Source: Tenacibaculum mesophilum (GTDB lineage Bacteria > Bacteroidota > Bacteroidia > Flavobacteriales > Flavobacteriaceae). Taken from it: a stretch of 64,000 nt of DNA. Position numbers and translations under genes: made by a program. Every line of letters starts with the position of its first letter. Position 1 is the stretch's first letter. A model generated the notes under the pieces. The model worked only from the letters and a program-made list of their open reading frames with translations, did not search any database and had not been told where the DNA came from. The stretch covers positions 1,044,001-1,108,000 of the forward strand of contig NZ_CP032544.1 of the NCBI RefSeq assembly GCF_003867075.1, read 5' to 3'. Shown here in pieces: positions 1-8,174 of this stretch.

Positions 1-733
1 CACGAACGACATTATTTCCTCTAAAAGAAAATGATACGTTACTTACTCCACCACTTACACTTACATGTGGTAAGTTTTCGCGTACCCAACGGGTAGCCTC
101 TATAAAATCCAATGCATTTTTTCGGTGCTCTTCCATCCCCGTAGCTACAGGAAAGATGTTTAAATCTAAAATGATATCTTCTGGCGGAAAACCGACAATC
201 TCGGTTAATATATTATACGAACGCTCTGCAATTTCAATCCTTCGTTCATAGGTATCGGCTTGTCCTACTTCATCAAAAGCCATGATAATTACAGCAGCTC
301 CGTACCGTTTTATCTGAGTTGCTTCCCAAATAAATTTTTCTTCACCTTCTTTTAAAGAAATAGAGTTTACAACCGATTTACCTTGTACTACCTGTAATCC
401 AGCTTCGATGATTTCCCATTTAGAACTATCAATCATAATAGGAACTCTGGCAATATCAGGTTCAGAAGCTATTAAGTTTAAAAAGCGTACCATTGCTTCT
501 TTTCCTTCTATCAAACCATCATCCATATTAATGTCGATGATTTGTGCTCCTCCATCCACTTGATGACGCGCAATCGCTAAGGCTTCGTCGAACTTTTCTT
601 CTTTAATCAATCGAAGAAATTTACGTGATCCTGCTACGTTTGTGCGCTCCCCTACATTGATAAAATTACTTTCGGGTGTTATAATTAACGGTTCTAACCC
701 CGATAATTTCATGTATCTTCTTTCCTCACTCAT
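1..733 (-). CDS. metH: Methionine synthase, C-terminal-part protein (pterin-binding domain; partial)
   Basis: Cobalamin-dependent methionine synthase transfers the methyl group of 5-methyl-tetrahydrofolate to homocysteine. I translated this frame by hand: it starts [16 protein letters not shown], runs through [29 protein letters not shown] and [11 protein letters not shown], and is still open at base 1. These are hallmarks of the pterin (methyl-THF) binding domain. The cobalamin-binding and reactivation domains should lie to the left of the window. The start ATG at 731-733 is only 3 bases after the stop of the homocysteine-binding half, so the two halves of a normally single ~1200-residue enzyme are separate genes in one operon. 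A split MetH is common in Bacteroidetes. Regulation is probably by the SAM riboswitch upstream of the first half. Confidence 0.9.
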   Translation of the reverse strand, partial: MSEERRYMKLSGLEPLIITPESNFINVGERTNVAGSRKFLRLIKEEKFDEALAIARHQVDGGAQIIDINMDDGLIEGKEAMVRFLNLIASEPDIARVPIMIDSSKWEIIEAGLQVVQGKSVVNSISLKEGEEKFIWEATQIKRYGAAVIIMAFDEVGQADTYERRIEIAERSYNILTEIVGFPPEDIILDLNIFPVATGMEEHRKNALDFIEATRWVRENLPHVSVSGGVSNVSFSFRGNNVVR

Positions 734-736
734 CTA

Positions 737-1753
737 CTAACTATTTTGTCCTGCTGCAACAAATTCAGCTTTTCGTGGTTTGTATTTCGCTGCTATTGCT
801 GCGATAGCTGAAATATGTTTTGGCGTGGTACCACAGCATCCTCCTATAATGTTGATTAAGTTTTTCTTTAAATATTCTTCTATTTGCTCCGCTGTTTCTT
901 CTGGAGTTTCGTCATACTCTCCAAAGGCATTCGGTAATCCGGCATTTGGATGTGCAGAAATGGCAAACTCTGTTTTAGAAGCAATCGCTTCTAAGTGTGG
1001 TTGTAATAAATTAGCCCCTAAAGCACAATTAAAACCTACGGATAACAACGGAATATGAGAGATGGAAATTAAAAACGCCTCGGCTGTTTGTCCCGACAAG
1101 GTTCTACCTGAAGCATCGGTAATGGTTCCAGAAACCATGATAGGTACTTCTATATTACGCTCAGCTTTTACCTCTTCAATGGCAAATAAAGCTGCTTTGG
1201 CATTTAGGGTATCAAATACGGTTTCTACCAACAAAATATCTGAACCACCATCAATTAAGGCTTCTACTTGTTGCTTGTAGGCAATACGTAACTCTTCGAA
1301 AGTAACTGCTCTGTATCCCGGATCGTTTACATCAGGTGACATACTTGCGGTACGGTTGGTAGGCCCGATAGAACCTGCTACAAAACGAGGTTTATGTGGT
1401 TCTTTCGCTGTAAATTCATCGGCCACCTCTTTGGCTATTCTAGCAGACTCGTAATTTAACTCGTATACCAACTCTTCCATTTGGTAGTCTGCCATGGCAA
1501 TGGTAGTTCCTGAAAAGGTGTTGGTTTCTACAATGTCTGCTCCTGCCGCAAAGTATTTTCTATGTACTTCTTTTACGGCTTCGGGTTGCGTAATGGACAA
1601 CAAATCATTGTTTCCTTGCAACGGTGTTGGGTAGTCTTTAAAACGTTCTCCACGAAAATCTTCTTCAGTAAATTTATATTCCTGAAGCATGGTTCCCATA
1701 GCGCCATCGAGCACAAGGATTCGTTTTTGTATTTCTTGATAAATGTTTGACAT
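737..1753 (-). CDS. metH: Homocysteine S-methyltransferase half of split methionine synthase
   Basis: This 338-residue protein is the N-terminal module of MetH, which binds homocysteine through zinc and receives the methyl group from cobalamin. The zinc ligands are visible as GFNCALGA and the twin-cysteine IIGGCCGTTPKH near the C-terminus. LDGAMGTMLQ opens the barrel, as in the family. It lacks the pterin and B12 domains, which are encoded by the next gene 3 bases downstream. The leader carries a SAM-I riboswitch, so it should be shut down when SAM is plentiful. A stand-alone S-methylmethionine-type homocysteine methyltransferase is unlikely given the adjacent pterin-domain gene. Confidence 0.93.
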   Translation of the reverse strand: MSNIYQEIQKRILVLDGAMGTMLQEYKFTEEDFRGERFKDYPTPLQGNNDLLSITQPEAVKEVHRKYFAAGADIVETNTFSGTTIAMADYQMEELVYELNYESARIAKEVADEFTAKEPHKPRFVAGSIGPTNRTASMSPDVNDPGYRAVTFEELRIAYKQQVEALIDGGSDILLVETVFDTLNAKAALFAIEEVKAERNIEVPIMVSGTITDASGRTLSGQTAEAFLISISHIPLLSVGFNCALGANLLQPHLEAIASKTEFAISAHPNAGLPNAFGEYDETPEETAEQIEEYLKKNLINIIGGCCGTTPKHISAIAAIAAKYKPRKAEFVAAGQNS

Positions 1754-1754
1754 T

Positions 1755-1781
1755 CCTGATATTTAGTGTAATGTTATCAGG
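1755..1781 (-). promoter_or_regulatory. Hairpin abutting the metH start codon (riboswitch expression platform)
   Basis: In the transcript, CCUGAUA (1781-1775) and UAUCAGG (1761-1755) form a perfect 7-bp stem with a 13-nt loop. The stem ends one nucleotide before the AUG at 1753, so it would block ribosome access. Its 5' arm overlaps UGAUAACAU (1779-1771), which is also perfectly complementary over 9 bp to the 5' strand of the aptamer P1 helix (1908-1900). This fits SAM-dependent translational repression. Base pairing is seen directly; the mechanism is inferred. Confidence 0.6.
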
Positions 1782-1802
1782 AAAAGAGGAAGTAAAATTC
1801 TT

Positions 1803-1910
1803 TTCGTTATCTCTCTGCCGAAGCAGTAGAATGTAGCACCTTCTTTGTTTGCACAAAGGGTTGCTAAGGTTTCAAAGGGTCTATTCCCTCCACCTTTCTT
1901 GATAACATCA
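1803..1910 (-). promoter_or_regulatory. SAM-I (S-box) riboswitch aptamer
   Basis: Read on the minus strand, the leader contains the S-box core: UUAUCAAGAAAGGUGGAGGG, then a GACCC/GAAACC segment, UUAGCAACC, AAGGUGCUAC, and a closing GAGAGAUAAC. P1 pairs GUUAUC (1906-1901) with GAUAAC (1811-1806) plus one wobble pair. These match the SAM-I consensus in order and spacing, and the position before a methionine synthase operon is the expected one. SAM-I riboswitches are known upstream of methionine genes in Bacteroidetes. No strong U-tract terminator follows, which favours translational control. Confidence 0.9.
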
Positions 1911-1928
1911 ATATGTTAATAAACGGGA

Positions 1929-1936
1929 CAAAGTTA
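1929..1936 (-). promoter_or_regulatory. Bacteroidetes -7 element of the metH riboswitch transcript
   Basis: The minus strand reads TAACTTTG, an exact match to the Bacteroidetes TAnnTTTG element. It lies about 20 bases upstream of the first aptamer base, so transcription would begin just before P1. I see no clear TTG -33 element at the right distance. Confidence 0.55.
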
Positions 1937-2450
1937 TAGTATTATTTTTAGTTACTAAAAAAAATGAATACTTTTATTAAGTAGATATTTAAATATTTTT
2001 TCTAGCTTATAGATATCTCTATCTTTTTTAACATTTTAAGTTGAAATTTATAGCCTTATGGACCACAAATAATAATGGCTAATTTTCCATATTATCTCAT
2101 TGTTTTTGATTGATTAGATATAAACTGTCTAATTACAATATTTTCTAAACAAGCTATTCGAGTAAGTATAACTCCTCCATCCATTTCCAAATAACAAATC
2201 CTTGTTTTTCACTATCATTATCTGAATGGGAGCTTTAATTACTTTTTATTCAGGCTATTTACATGCATTACAACACATTAATCAATATACTTTTGTAAAA
2301 GATGTTTGCTATATAGCCATAGAGGTAATTATTAAAAGTATTTTAATTCAAAAAAAATCCTACTCTAACAGAGTGCTAACATAAATAAATATTAATATCT
2401 TATTATTCTAGTTAATATTTATCATCGTTTCATATAAACGTTGAAAAACT
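1937..2450. other. Gene-free AT-rich stretch between metH leader and hutH terminator
   Basis: No convincing gene is present in these roughly 510 bases. The minus strand holds a short open tail near 2155-2235 ending in WKWMEELYLLE and a stop, with a stop just upstream and no start codon. It may be the eroded end of a lost gene or chance. Confidence 0.5.
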
Positions 2451-2486
2451 AAAAAGCTCAAATTGTAAAAACAATTTGAGCTTTTT
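2451..2486 (-). terminator. Intrinsic terminator after hutH
   Basis: A perfect 16-bp inverted repeat, AAAAAGCTCAAATTGT and its complement, surrounds a 4-base loop. It ends in a run of T on either strand. It sits 20 bases after the hutH stop and is symmetrical enough to work in both directions. Confidence 0.85.
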
Positions 2487-2506
2487 CACTAATCTCTATA
2501 GTTGTC

Positions 2507-4012
2507 TTAAAACAGTTCTTCTACTTCAATAATTAAATCATTAATGAAGTTTTCTGCTTTCTTAATATCATTATGTAGTACTCTGTCATCATTTACTAAA
2601 GGTACATCTTCTCTAAACATTCCTACAAAAGAAGATAAAAACTCAGAAGTATTCTCTTCTCTAAAAGAAAGTCCTTGAGAAGCATTCATTAACTCTATTG
2701 CTAGTACAGAACATACATTATCTACTACTTTTTTTGCTTTCACAGCTGCATTGGCTCCCATGCTTACATGATCTTCTTGTCCATTACTAGACACAATAGA
2801 ATCTACACTAGAAGGAGTACAAAATTGTTTATTTCCACTCACAATACTTGCAGCTGTATATTGTGGAATCATAAACCCACTATTTAAACCTGGGTTCGAT
2901 ACCAAAAAGTCAGGTAGCCCTCTTAAACCAGAAACTAATTGATAGGTTCTTCTTTCAGAAATATTTCCTAATTCTGCAACAGCAATTGCTAAATAATCTA
3001 AAGCTAGGGCTAGTGGCTGGCCATGGAAGTTTCCTCCTGAAACAATAATATCTTCATCAACAAATATGTTTGGGTTATCTGTTACTGAATTTATTTCTGT
3101 TATGAATGTTTTCTTTACAAACTCTAACGTGTCTTTTGTTGCACCATGAACTTGTGGCATACATCTAAAAGAATAAGGATCTTGTACGTGCTCTTTTGGT
3201 TGCTTGATTAATTCACTTCCTTCTAATACTTCTTTAATACGTTTAGCTGTAGCTAACTGTCCGTTATGTGGGCGCACTAAATGAATCAACTCATTAAAAG
3301 GCTCAATTCTTCCATCAAAAGCTTCTAAAGAAATTGCACCAATAACATCTGCTAAATAAGAAAGTTTATAAGCCTTTAATAAATTATATACACCATATGC
3401 ACTCATAAATTGAGTTCCATTTAACAATGCTAATCCTTCTTTAGACTGTAAATTAATTTTCTTCCAACCAAATTTTTCTTTTAAAACATCTCCTGAAACT
3501 CGTTCTCCTTCAACATACACTTCTCCCAATCCTATCAATGGTAAAGAAAGATGTGCTAATGGTGCTAAATCACCAGATGCTCCTAACGAACCTTGTGTAT
3601 ATACAACAGGTAAAATGTCTTTATTATAAAACTCAATCAAACGCTCAACAGTGGCCAACTGTACACCAGAATGACCATAACTTAATGATTGTATTTTAAG
3701 CAACAACATTAACTTTACAATTTTTTGAGGAACTTCATCTCCAGTTCCACAAGCATGACTCATTACTAAGTTTTCTTGAAGTTGTTGTAAATTATCTCCA
3801 TTAATTTTGACGTTACATAACGAACCAAATCCTGTGTTAATTCCATAAATAGGATCGTTATGAGTTTTCATTTTCTCATCAAGGTAAGCACGACATTTTA
3901 ATATCTTTTCTTTTGATTCTTCTGATAAAGAAAGTTTTTTATCTAGTAATACAATACTATGAATATCTTCTAAACCAAGTGGTTGGGAATTTATTATATG
4001 TGTAGTATTCAT
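2507..4012 (-). CDS. hutH: Histidine ammonia-lyase
   Basis: Converts L-histidine to urocanate and ammonia in the cytoplasm, the first step of histidine breakdown. The self-processing Ala-Ser-Gly triad that forms the MIO cofactor is in GSLGASGDLAPLAH at about residues 143-145. The selectivity pair is Ser-His (NLVMSHACGTG), as in histidine rather than phenylalanine ammonia-lyases. The frame is open for another 52 codons upstream, but that stretch is hydrophobic and low complexity. The ATG at 4012 (MNTTHIINSQPL) gives 501 residues, the normal length. No hutU, hutI or hutG is beside it, so the rest of the pathway lies elsewhere or urocanate has another fate. Confidence 0.93.
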   Translation of the reverse strand: MNTTHIINSQPLGLEDIHSIVLLDKKLSLSEESKEKILKCRAYLDEKMKTHNDPIYGINTGFGSLCNVKINGDNLQQLQENLVMSHACGTGDEVPQKIVKLMLLLKIQSLSYGHSGVQLATVERLIEFYNKDILPVVYTQGSLGASGDLAPLAHLSLPLIGLGEVYVEGERVSGDVLKEKFGWKKINLQSKEGLALLNGTQFMSAYGVYNLLKAYKLSYLADVIGAISLEAFDGRIEPFNELIHLVRPHNGQLATAKRIKEVLEGSELIKQPKEHVQDPYSFRCMPQVHGATKDTLEFVKKTFITEINSVTDNPNIFVDEDIIVSGGNFHGQPLALALDYLAIAVAELGNISERRTYQLVSGLRGLPDFLVSNPGLNSGFMIPQYTAASIVSGNKQFCTPSSVDSIVSSNGQEDHVSMGANAAVKAKKVVDNVCSVLAIELMNASQGLSFREENTSEFLSSFVGMFREDVPLVNDDRVLHNDIKKAENFINDLIIEVEELF

Positions 4013-4112
4013 TTTAATATTTTTATGGTGTACAAATAACCAAAAAAAAGAGAAAACTTCAAGCTGATTTTTTATAAAAAATAGAACTAAGTTTAAATAA
4101 AATGTTAATTTC

Positions 4113-4143
4113 TTTGATAAAAAAGTTAAAAAAAGTAACTTCG
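4113..4143 (+). promoter_or_regulatory. Promoter of the TlpA-like lipoprotein gene
   Basis: TTTG at 4113-4116 is followed after 19 bases by TAACTTCG at 4136-4143, one mismatch from TAnnTTTG. The spacing is that of the Bacteroidetes -33/-7 promoter. It leaves a leader of about 30 bases before the ATG at 4182. It lies in the divergent gap shared with hutH. Confidence 0.6.
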
Positions 4144-4181
4144 GCGGCTTAAACACCGTTATTCTCACTAAACATTAAAGA

Positions 4182-5576
4182 ATGAAAAAACTAGTACTTT
4201 TAGCCCTCATAGGAGTTACCATAATTTCATGTAAAAAGGAAGAAAAACCTGTTAAAGACTACTTGGTTTTAACTGGTAAAATTGATAACCTTAAAAAAAG
4301 AACTGTTACCTTAAATGGTTTTCAATTTGAAAAGAAAATAAAATTTGACAGAAAGACTGGTTCTTTTGTTGATACTCTTAAAATTGATAGAGAAGGCTAT
4401 TACACCTTGGTTTACAATACAAAACCTATTAAAGCTATCAACTTATATTTAACAAAGACAGATGATACAGGTATTGTATTTGATTACGACAACCCAGATT
4501 TTATTAATTTTGAAGGTGCAAACAAAAAAATAAATAGCTATCTTCATGAAAAACAAAAAACTTGGCCTGAAATACTTGTTAGTGCTAATCAATATTTTGC
4601 CTTAGAAGAAGGTGAGTTTTTAGCAAAAACTAATGAATATAAAGATGCTGTAACTGAAGCATCTATTTCTAAACAATTGCCTGCTGATTTCTTAAAAAAG
4701 GAAGTCAAAAATATTGACTATGAATGTTTAAGAAACCTTTATAATTATCAAGATTATCACAGAACATTAACTGGAAATAAAGACTTTGAAGTTTCAGATG
4801 ATTTCCCTAACCCATTAGAAAGCTTTAACTATAGTGGAGGTGATTATGCTTCTTCATATTTCTACAGAGCAATGTTAGAAACTGAACTTCAAAGGATTGC
4901 TAAGGAGAAAAATAAGGAAGGGGAAGATTTACCCTTAACTTATTTAGAAACAGTTCAAACTGAAGTTACCGATACGATTGCAAAAAATGATTTATTATAC
5001 AATAGCGCTGAAAGCAGTATTACATACACTAGTGACTTAAAAGAGTTTTATAGAAAGTTTATGGCATACTCTACAAATAAAGCACATAAAAAAGAGATTA
5101 CTAAAGATTATGAACTATTAAAAACCACTGCTAAAGGACAACCTGCTCCTAAGTTTAAAGACTATGTAAACTATGATGGTGGCACAACTTCTTTAGATGA
5201 TTTATTAGGCCACGGAAAGTACTTATACATTGATGTTTGGGCTACTTGGTGTGCTTATTGTAAAAGAGAAATTCCTTTATTAAAGCGATTAGAGCAAGAG
5301 TACCACGGTAAAAATATTGAGTTTGTAAGTATTAATGTTGATGCCAAAGGAAATGATGAAAAATGGAAGGAAGTTATCCAAGATAGAGAAATGACTGGTA
5401 TACAGTTAATGGCTGGAGATAGTCACTTAAATTTAGAATGGGCTCAAAACTTCTTAATTAAAGGTTTACCAAGGTTTATCATTATTGACCCTGACGGTAA
5501 TATTGTAAGTCCAAATGCTCCTGCCCCATCACAAGGAGAAAAATTAATCAATATGTTTGAGGAATTAGGAATATAA
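4182..5576 (+). CDS. TlpA-family thioredoxin-like lipoprotein
   Basis: A 464-residue envelope thiol-disulfide protein. The N-terminus has a lipoprotein signal (IGVTIISC, cysteine at residue 17). The middle, about residues 25-320, is a long domain of the kind often fused to TlpA proteins in Bacteroidetes (DUF4369-like at the start). The C-terminal third is a thioredoxin fold with the active-site motif WATWCAYCKRE, cysteines 357 and 360. It ends with the cis-Pro segment GLPRFIIIDPDG. It probably reduces or isomerises disulfides in the periplasm; the substrate is unknown. It is monocistronic, with a promoter at 4113 and a terminator at 5625. Confidence 0.85.
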   Translation: MKKLVLLALIGVTIISCKKEEKPVKDYLVLTGKIDNLKKRTVTLNGFQFEKKIKFDRKTGSFVDTLKIDREGYYTLVYNTKPIKAINLYLTKTDDTGIVFDYDNPDFINFEGANKKINSYLHEKQKTWPEILVSANQYFALEEGEFLAKTNEYKDAVTEASISKQLPADFLKKEVKNIDYECLRNLYNYQDYHRTLTGNKDFEVSDDFPNPLESFNYSGGDYASSYFYRAMLETELQRIAKEKNKEGEDLPLTYLETVQTEVTDTIAKNDLLYNSAESSITYTSDLKEFYRKFMAYSTNKAHKKEITKDYELLKTTAKGQPAPKFKDYVNYDGGTTSLDDLLGHGKYLYIDVWATWCAYCKREIPLLKRLEQEYHGKNIEFVSINVDAKGNDEKWKEVIQDREMTGIQLMAGDSHLNLEWAQNFLIKGLPRFIIIDPDGNIVSPNAPAPSQGEKLINMFEELGI

Positions 5577-5624
5577 ATCATTTGTCTTATCTTATAAATA
5601 GTAGTACAAGATTAATCAACATCG

Positions 5625-5655
5625 AAGGTAGTAATTTAAAATTACTACCTTTTGT
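5625..5655 (+). terminator. Intrinsic terminator after the TlpA-like gene
   Basis: The perfect 12-bp repeat AAGGTAGTAATT (5625-5636) and AATTACTACCTT (5640-5651) has a 3-base loop and is followed by TTGTTTTTAT. It starts 49 bases after the stop codon. Confidence 0.8.
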
Positions 5656-5815
5656 TTTTATACGATTCAGTCAGAACAGAATCATACTTTGTTTAAATTT
5701 ATGACTTACCTTTAATTCATATTTTTGATTAGGCATAAATAAATTATTCGAACAATGATGGACTTTTGCTACTATAAATTTTTATTGCTTTTTCTCACTA
5801 ACTTCCTTTTTCTTT

Positions 5816-6037
5816 CTACAGAGGTACCCTTAATAAAAAAATCAAACAAATCACATTAGATGTAGCCAGAAATATTGTCCAAATTTCTCTCCCTTCCCCT
5901 TCATCCTTACCTCTATAAAACCCTAAAACATATATTAGAATAAGGAAAACTGGTATTGTTAAATTAAAGTAGTTACTATATGCCCAGTTCTCGCTATCAG
6001 TATCTGTAAAACCTGATGTAAAACCAAAACAAGTAAG
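5816..6037 (-). pseudogene. Probable remnant of a small membrane protein
   Basis: An open frame of 73 codons with no start codon, preceded directly by a TGA at 6038-6040. It reads like a real protein: TDTDSENWAYSNYFN, then a hydrophobic segment (TIPVFLILIYVLGFY), a charged loop GKDEGEGREIW, and a second hydrophobic segment ending LLRVPL. The overlapping frame just upstream starts MTYLFWFYIR, so a single frameshift near 6000 could have separated start and body. I do not recognise the family. It could also be a real gene with a sequencing frameshift. Confidence 0.35.
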
Positions 6038-6658
6038 TCATTTATAAATCTAGAAATATATTTAGAAGGTTTTGGCTTTCTTCCAATAGGCTAAACACCA
6101 AAGATAAGCCACATAACTATCTATTATTACATAAAGAAAAGGGAGAATTCATAGGTTTACCAACACAGTAAATTCCTATTGAAATAGTTAAGTTAGATAA
6201 AAGTATACAATTATATTGGTAATAAAAAACTACTGTTGAATATGGATTACCATTAATAGATTTGTTAAAAGGTTTGTCGGTTTTTCTATAAAGATAGATT
6301 TACAAAAACAGAAGTAAGGCTTTGGAAAAAGTTAAGAAACAGACAAATTAATCATTTTTATTGATCTTAATAGACGCATTACTATGAGTTAATAACTAAA
6401 TATAAATATTTCCCTCCTAAACAGAAACTTTTAGAATTAAAATATACAATTAAGACATTGTCTTTCTACATTTAGAAGAAAAATCAAAGATTACGCTGAA
6501 AATAAATTAACTCTCTGGATTTATTTTATTCAAGTCTAATTTTGAGAATTCAGTAAAAAAACTTGCTAATTGATATTAGTTTTGCTGTCAAATCTCTTCT
6601 AAATAGACGAGAGTCTCAAAATCTAACAGAAGAATATTCGACAACAAAACTAGATTAA
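6037..6658 (+). pseudogene. Decayed coding region of unknown family
   Basis: The plus strand keeps one frame from 6037 to about 6390 that reads like protein but is broken by at least eight stops. Pieces include NTKDKPHNYLLLHKEKGEF (stop at 6169), IPIEIVKLDKSIQLYW, VEYGLPLIDLLKGLSVFL and KALEKVKKQT. A shifted frame near 6410-6650 gives FPPKQKLLELKYTIKTLSF and later SFAVKSLLNRRESQNLTEEY before a stop. The pattern suggests an old gene that has lost function. The family is not recognisable by eye, and it may have been linked to the peptide gene at 6659. Confidence 0.35.
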
Positions 6659-6832
6659 TTACTCAGGTCCAGGCCCTAAACAAAGCCATCTTTCATGATT
6701 ATAATCATAGATATGATTGTGGTTTTCACAATCATTACCCCACGCATCGTATGGATCATGTTCACCTCCTGAAATTTGTTTTAATTGCTCTTGGTTTAAA
6801 GCTTTTCCAAGATTTAAAATTGATTTTTTCAT
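6659..6832 (-). CDS. Double-glycine-leader peptide precursor (bacteriocin-like)
   Basis: A 57-residue gene found by hand. It starts MKKSILNLGKAL and has a leader ending QISGG at residues 19-23, the form of leader cut by C39-type peptidase ABC exporters and common in Flavobacteria (GG-Bacteroidetes natural product precursors). The 34-residue core has two cysteines (35 and 51), four histidines (25, 38, 40, 46), many Asp, Asn and aromatic residues, and ends GPGPE. The ATG follows an AT-rich leader; the stop is a TAA. No peptidase-transporter or modifying enzyme is seen in the window, so it is an orphan here. Its function as a toxin, signal or metal-binding peptide is not known. Confidence 0.75.
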   Translation of the reverse strand: MKKSILNLGKALNQEQLKQISGGEHDPYDAWGNDCENHNHIYDYNHERWLCLGPGPE

Positions 6833-7339
6833 AATAATAATTTAAAATTTAATAAACTCTTGATCATTTTAAGACACTCAAGATTTATGTCTATTTTTCA
6901 CGAAAAAATATTTTTTACGTTTTATTATAGATTTTAATCAAGCAATAAAACCTATCTCTATTTACTTACGACTAAAAGTTATTACACATAACAATACTTT
7001 TATAATAAAATCTTTGTTATAAGGAAAAAAATAAAAAGAGAAAATTTTAAGAATACAATAGCAATCTTTTAATACATAAAACAATTTTTTTCTTTTCTAT
7101 TTAGCACGAAAAAACAAAAAAAACAAAACAACACAAAAAAATTAACAAATATTTTTAAAAAATTTATGTATTTTAACAAAAAAAGAAGTTTATTCGGAGT
7201 CTTTTTTTTTAAACAAATTCCTTCTAGTAAACATTTATATATTAATCTAAAAAAAATGAGATATAATGATTCATATTCTCATTAGGATATAATAAAAACT
7301 GAATTAAAGTTAAATTTCACAATATTGAATAATTGATAA
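6833..7339. other. Long AT-rich gene-free stretch
   Basis: About 500 bases of very AT-rich sequence with several A or T runs of 6-9 bases and no coding frame. The part next to 6832 must hold the promoter of the double-glycine peptide gene, but no exact TAnnTTTG is visible there. Confidence 0.5.
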
Positions 7340-8140
7340 TTAAAACCTATTATCTCCATCTAAAATATTTCCTAAACCTCCTAAAACACTTCCTTCTCCT
7401 CTATCACCTTTTCCAGTTTGTGGAGCCATAGCCAACACTCTACCTGCTAACCTACTAAATGGTAATGATTGGATATATACAGTTCCAGGACCTCTCAGCT
7501 TTGCAAAGAACAATCCTTCTCCTCCAAAAATGGTATTCTTTATACCTCCTACAAATTCAACATCATAATCAACGTCTTGAGTAAAACCAACAATACAGCC
7601 TGTATCTACTTTTAAAACTTCTCCTGGTTGTAATACCTTTTTTGCCATTGTACCACCTGCATGCACAAAGCCTATACCATCGCCTTCCATTTTTTGCATA
7701 ATAAATCCTTCTCCTCCAAACAACCCTCTTCCTAAGCGTTTTGAAAACTCAATTCCGATAGATACCCCTTTAGCTGCACATAAAAAAGCATCTTTTTGAC
7801 AAATAAACTTCCCTCCAAATTCTGTTAAATCAATTGGAATTATTTTTCCTGGATAAGGGGAAGCAAAAGAAACTTGTTTTTTTCCTTGACCATCATTGGT
7901 AAAAACCGTCATAAACAGGCTTTCACCTGTTAAGATTCGTTTTCCTGCAGAAAAAATTTTCCCTAACAATCCTTTTTCTTGATTTGAACCGTCTCCAAAA
8001 ATTGTGTTCATTTTCACATCAGCATCCATCATCATAAAACTACCACTTTCAGCAACTACTCCTTCTTGCGGGTCTAATTCTATTTCTACATACTGCATTT
8101 CTTCTCCAAAAATGCGATAATCTATTTCGTGTGCATTCAT
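7340..8140 (-). CDS. AIM24 / TIGR00266 family protein
   Basis: A 266-residue cytoplasmic protein of the family that contains yeast AIM24. It is built of beta-rich repeats with glycine-rich turns. Visible signatures are VVAESGSFMMMD near residue 30, GGEGFIMQKMEG and GFVHAGGTMAKKVLQPGE in the middle, then GGEGLFFAKLRGPG and YIQSLPFSRLA toward the end. These glycine-rich segments are diagnostic for the family. Its biochemical role is unknown; in bacteria it often lies near envelope or stress genes. The gap to the beta-lactamase gene upstream is 34 bases on the same strand, so co-transcription is possible. Confidence 0.85.
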   Translation of the reverse strand: MNAHEIDYRIFGEEMQYVEIELDPQEGVVAESGSFMMMDADVKMNTIFGDGSNQEKGLLGKIFSAGKRILTGESLFMTVFTNDGQGKKQVSFASPYPGKIIPIDLTEFGGKFICQKDAFLCAAKGVSIGIEFSKRLGRGLFGGEGFIMQKMEGDGIGFVHAGGTMAKKVLQPGEVLKVDTGCIVGFTQDVDYDVEFVGGIKNTIFGGEGLFFAKLRGPGTVYIQSLPFSRLAGRVLAMAPQTGKGDRGEGSVLGGLGNILDGDNRF

Positions 8141-8174
8141 AATTTTTTGTTTTTATATTTATAAGAAGAGTTTT

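Noticed and set aside
780..1280. Two plus-strand frames across the metH gene
   Set aside because: They lie opposite a well-identified gene and have no family-like sequence.
1937..2450. Possible further small RNA or gene in the metH-hutH gap
   Set aside because: No conserved RNA motif or start codon with a coding frame was found. Only a short open tail without a start was seen.
4013..4168. 52-residue N-terminal extension of HutH
   Set aside because: The extension is hydrophobic and low complexity. It covers the intergenic promoter region, and the family start fits the ATG at 4012.
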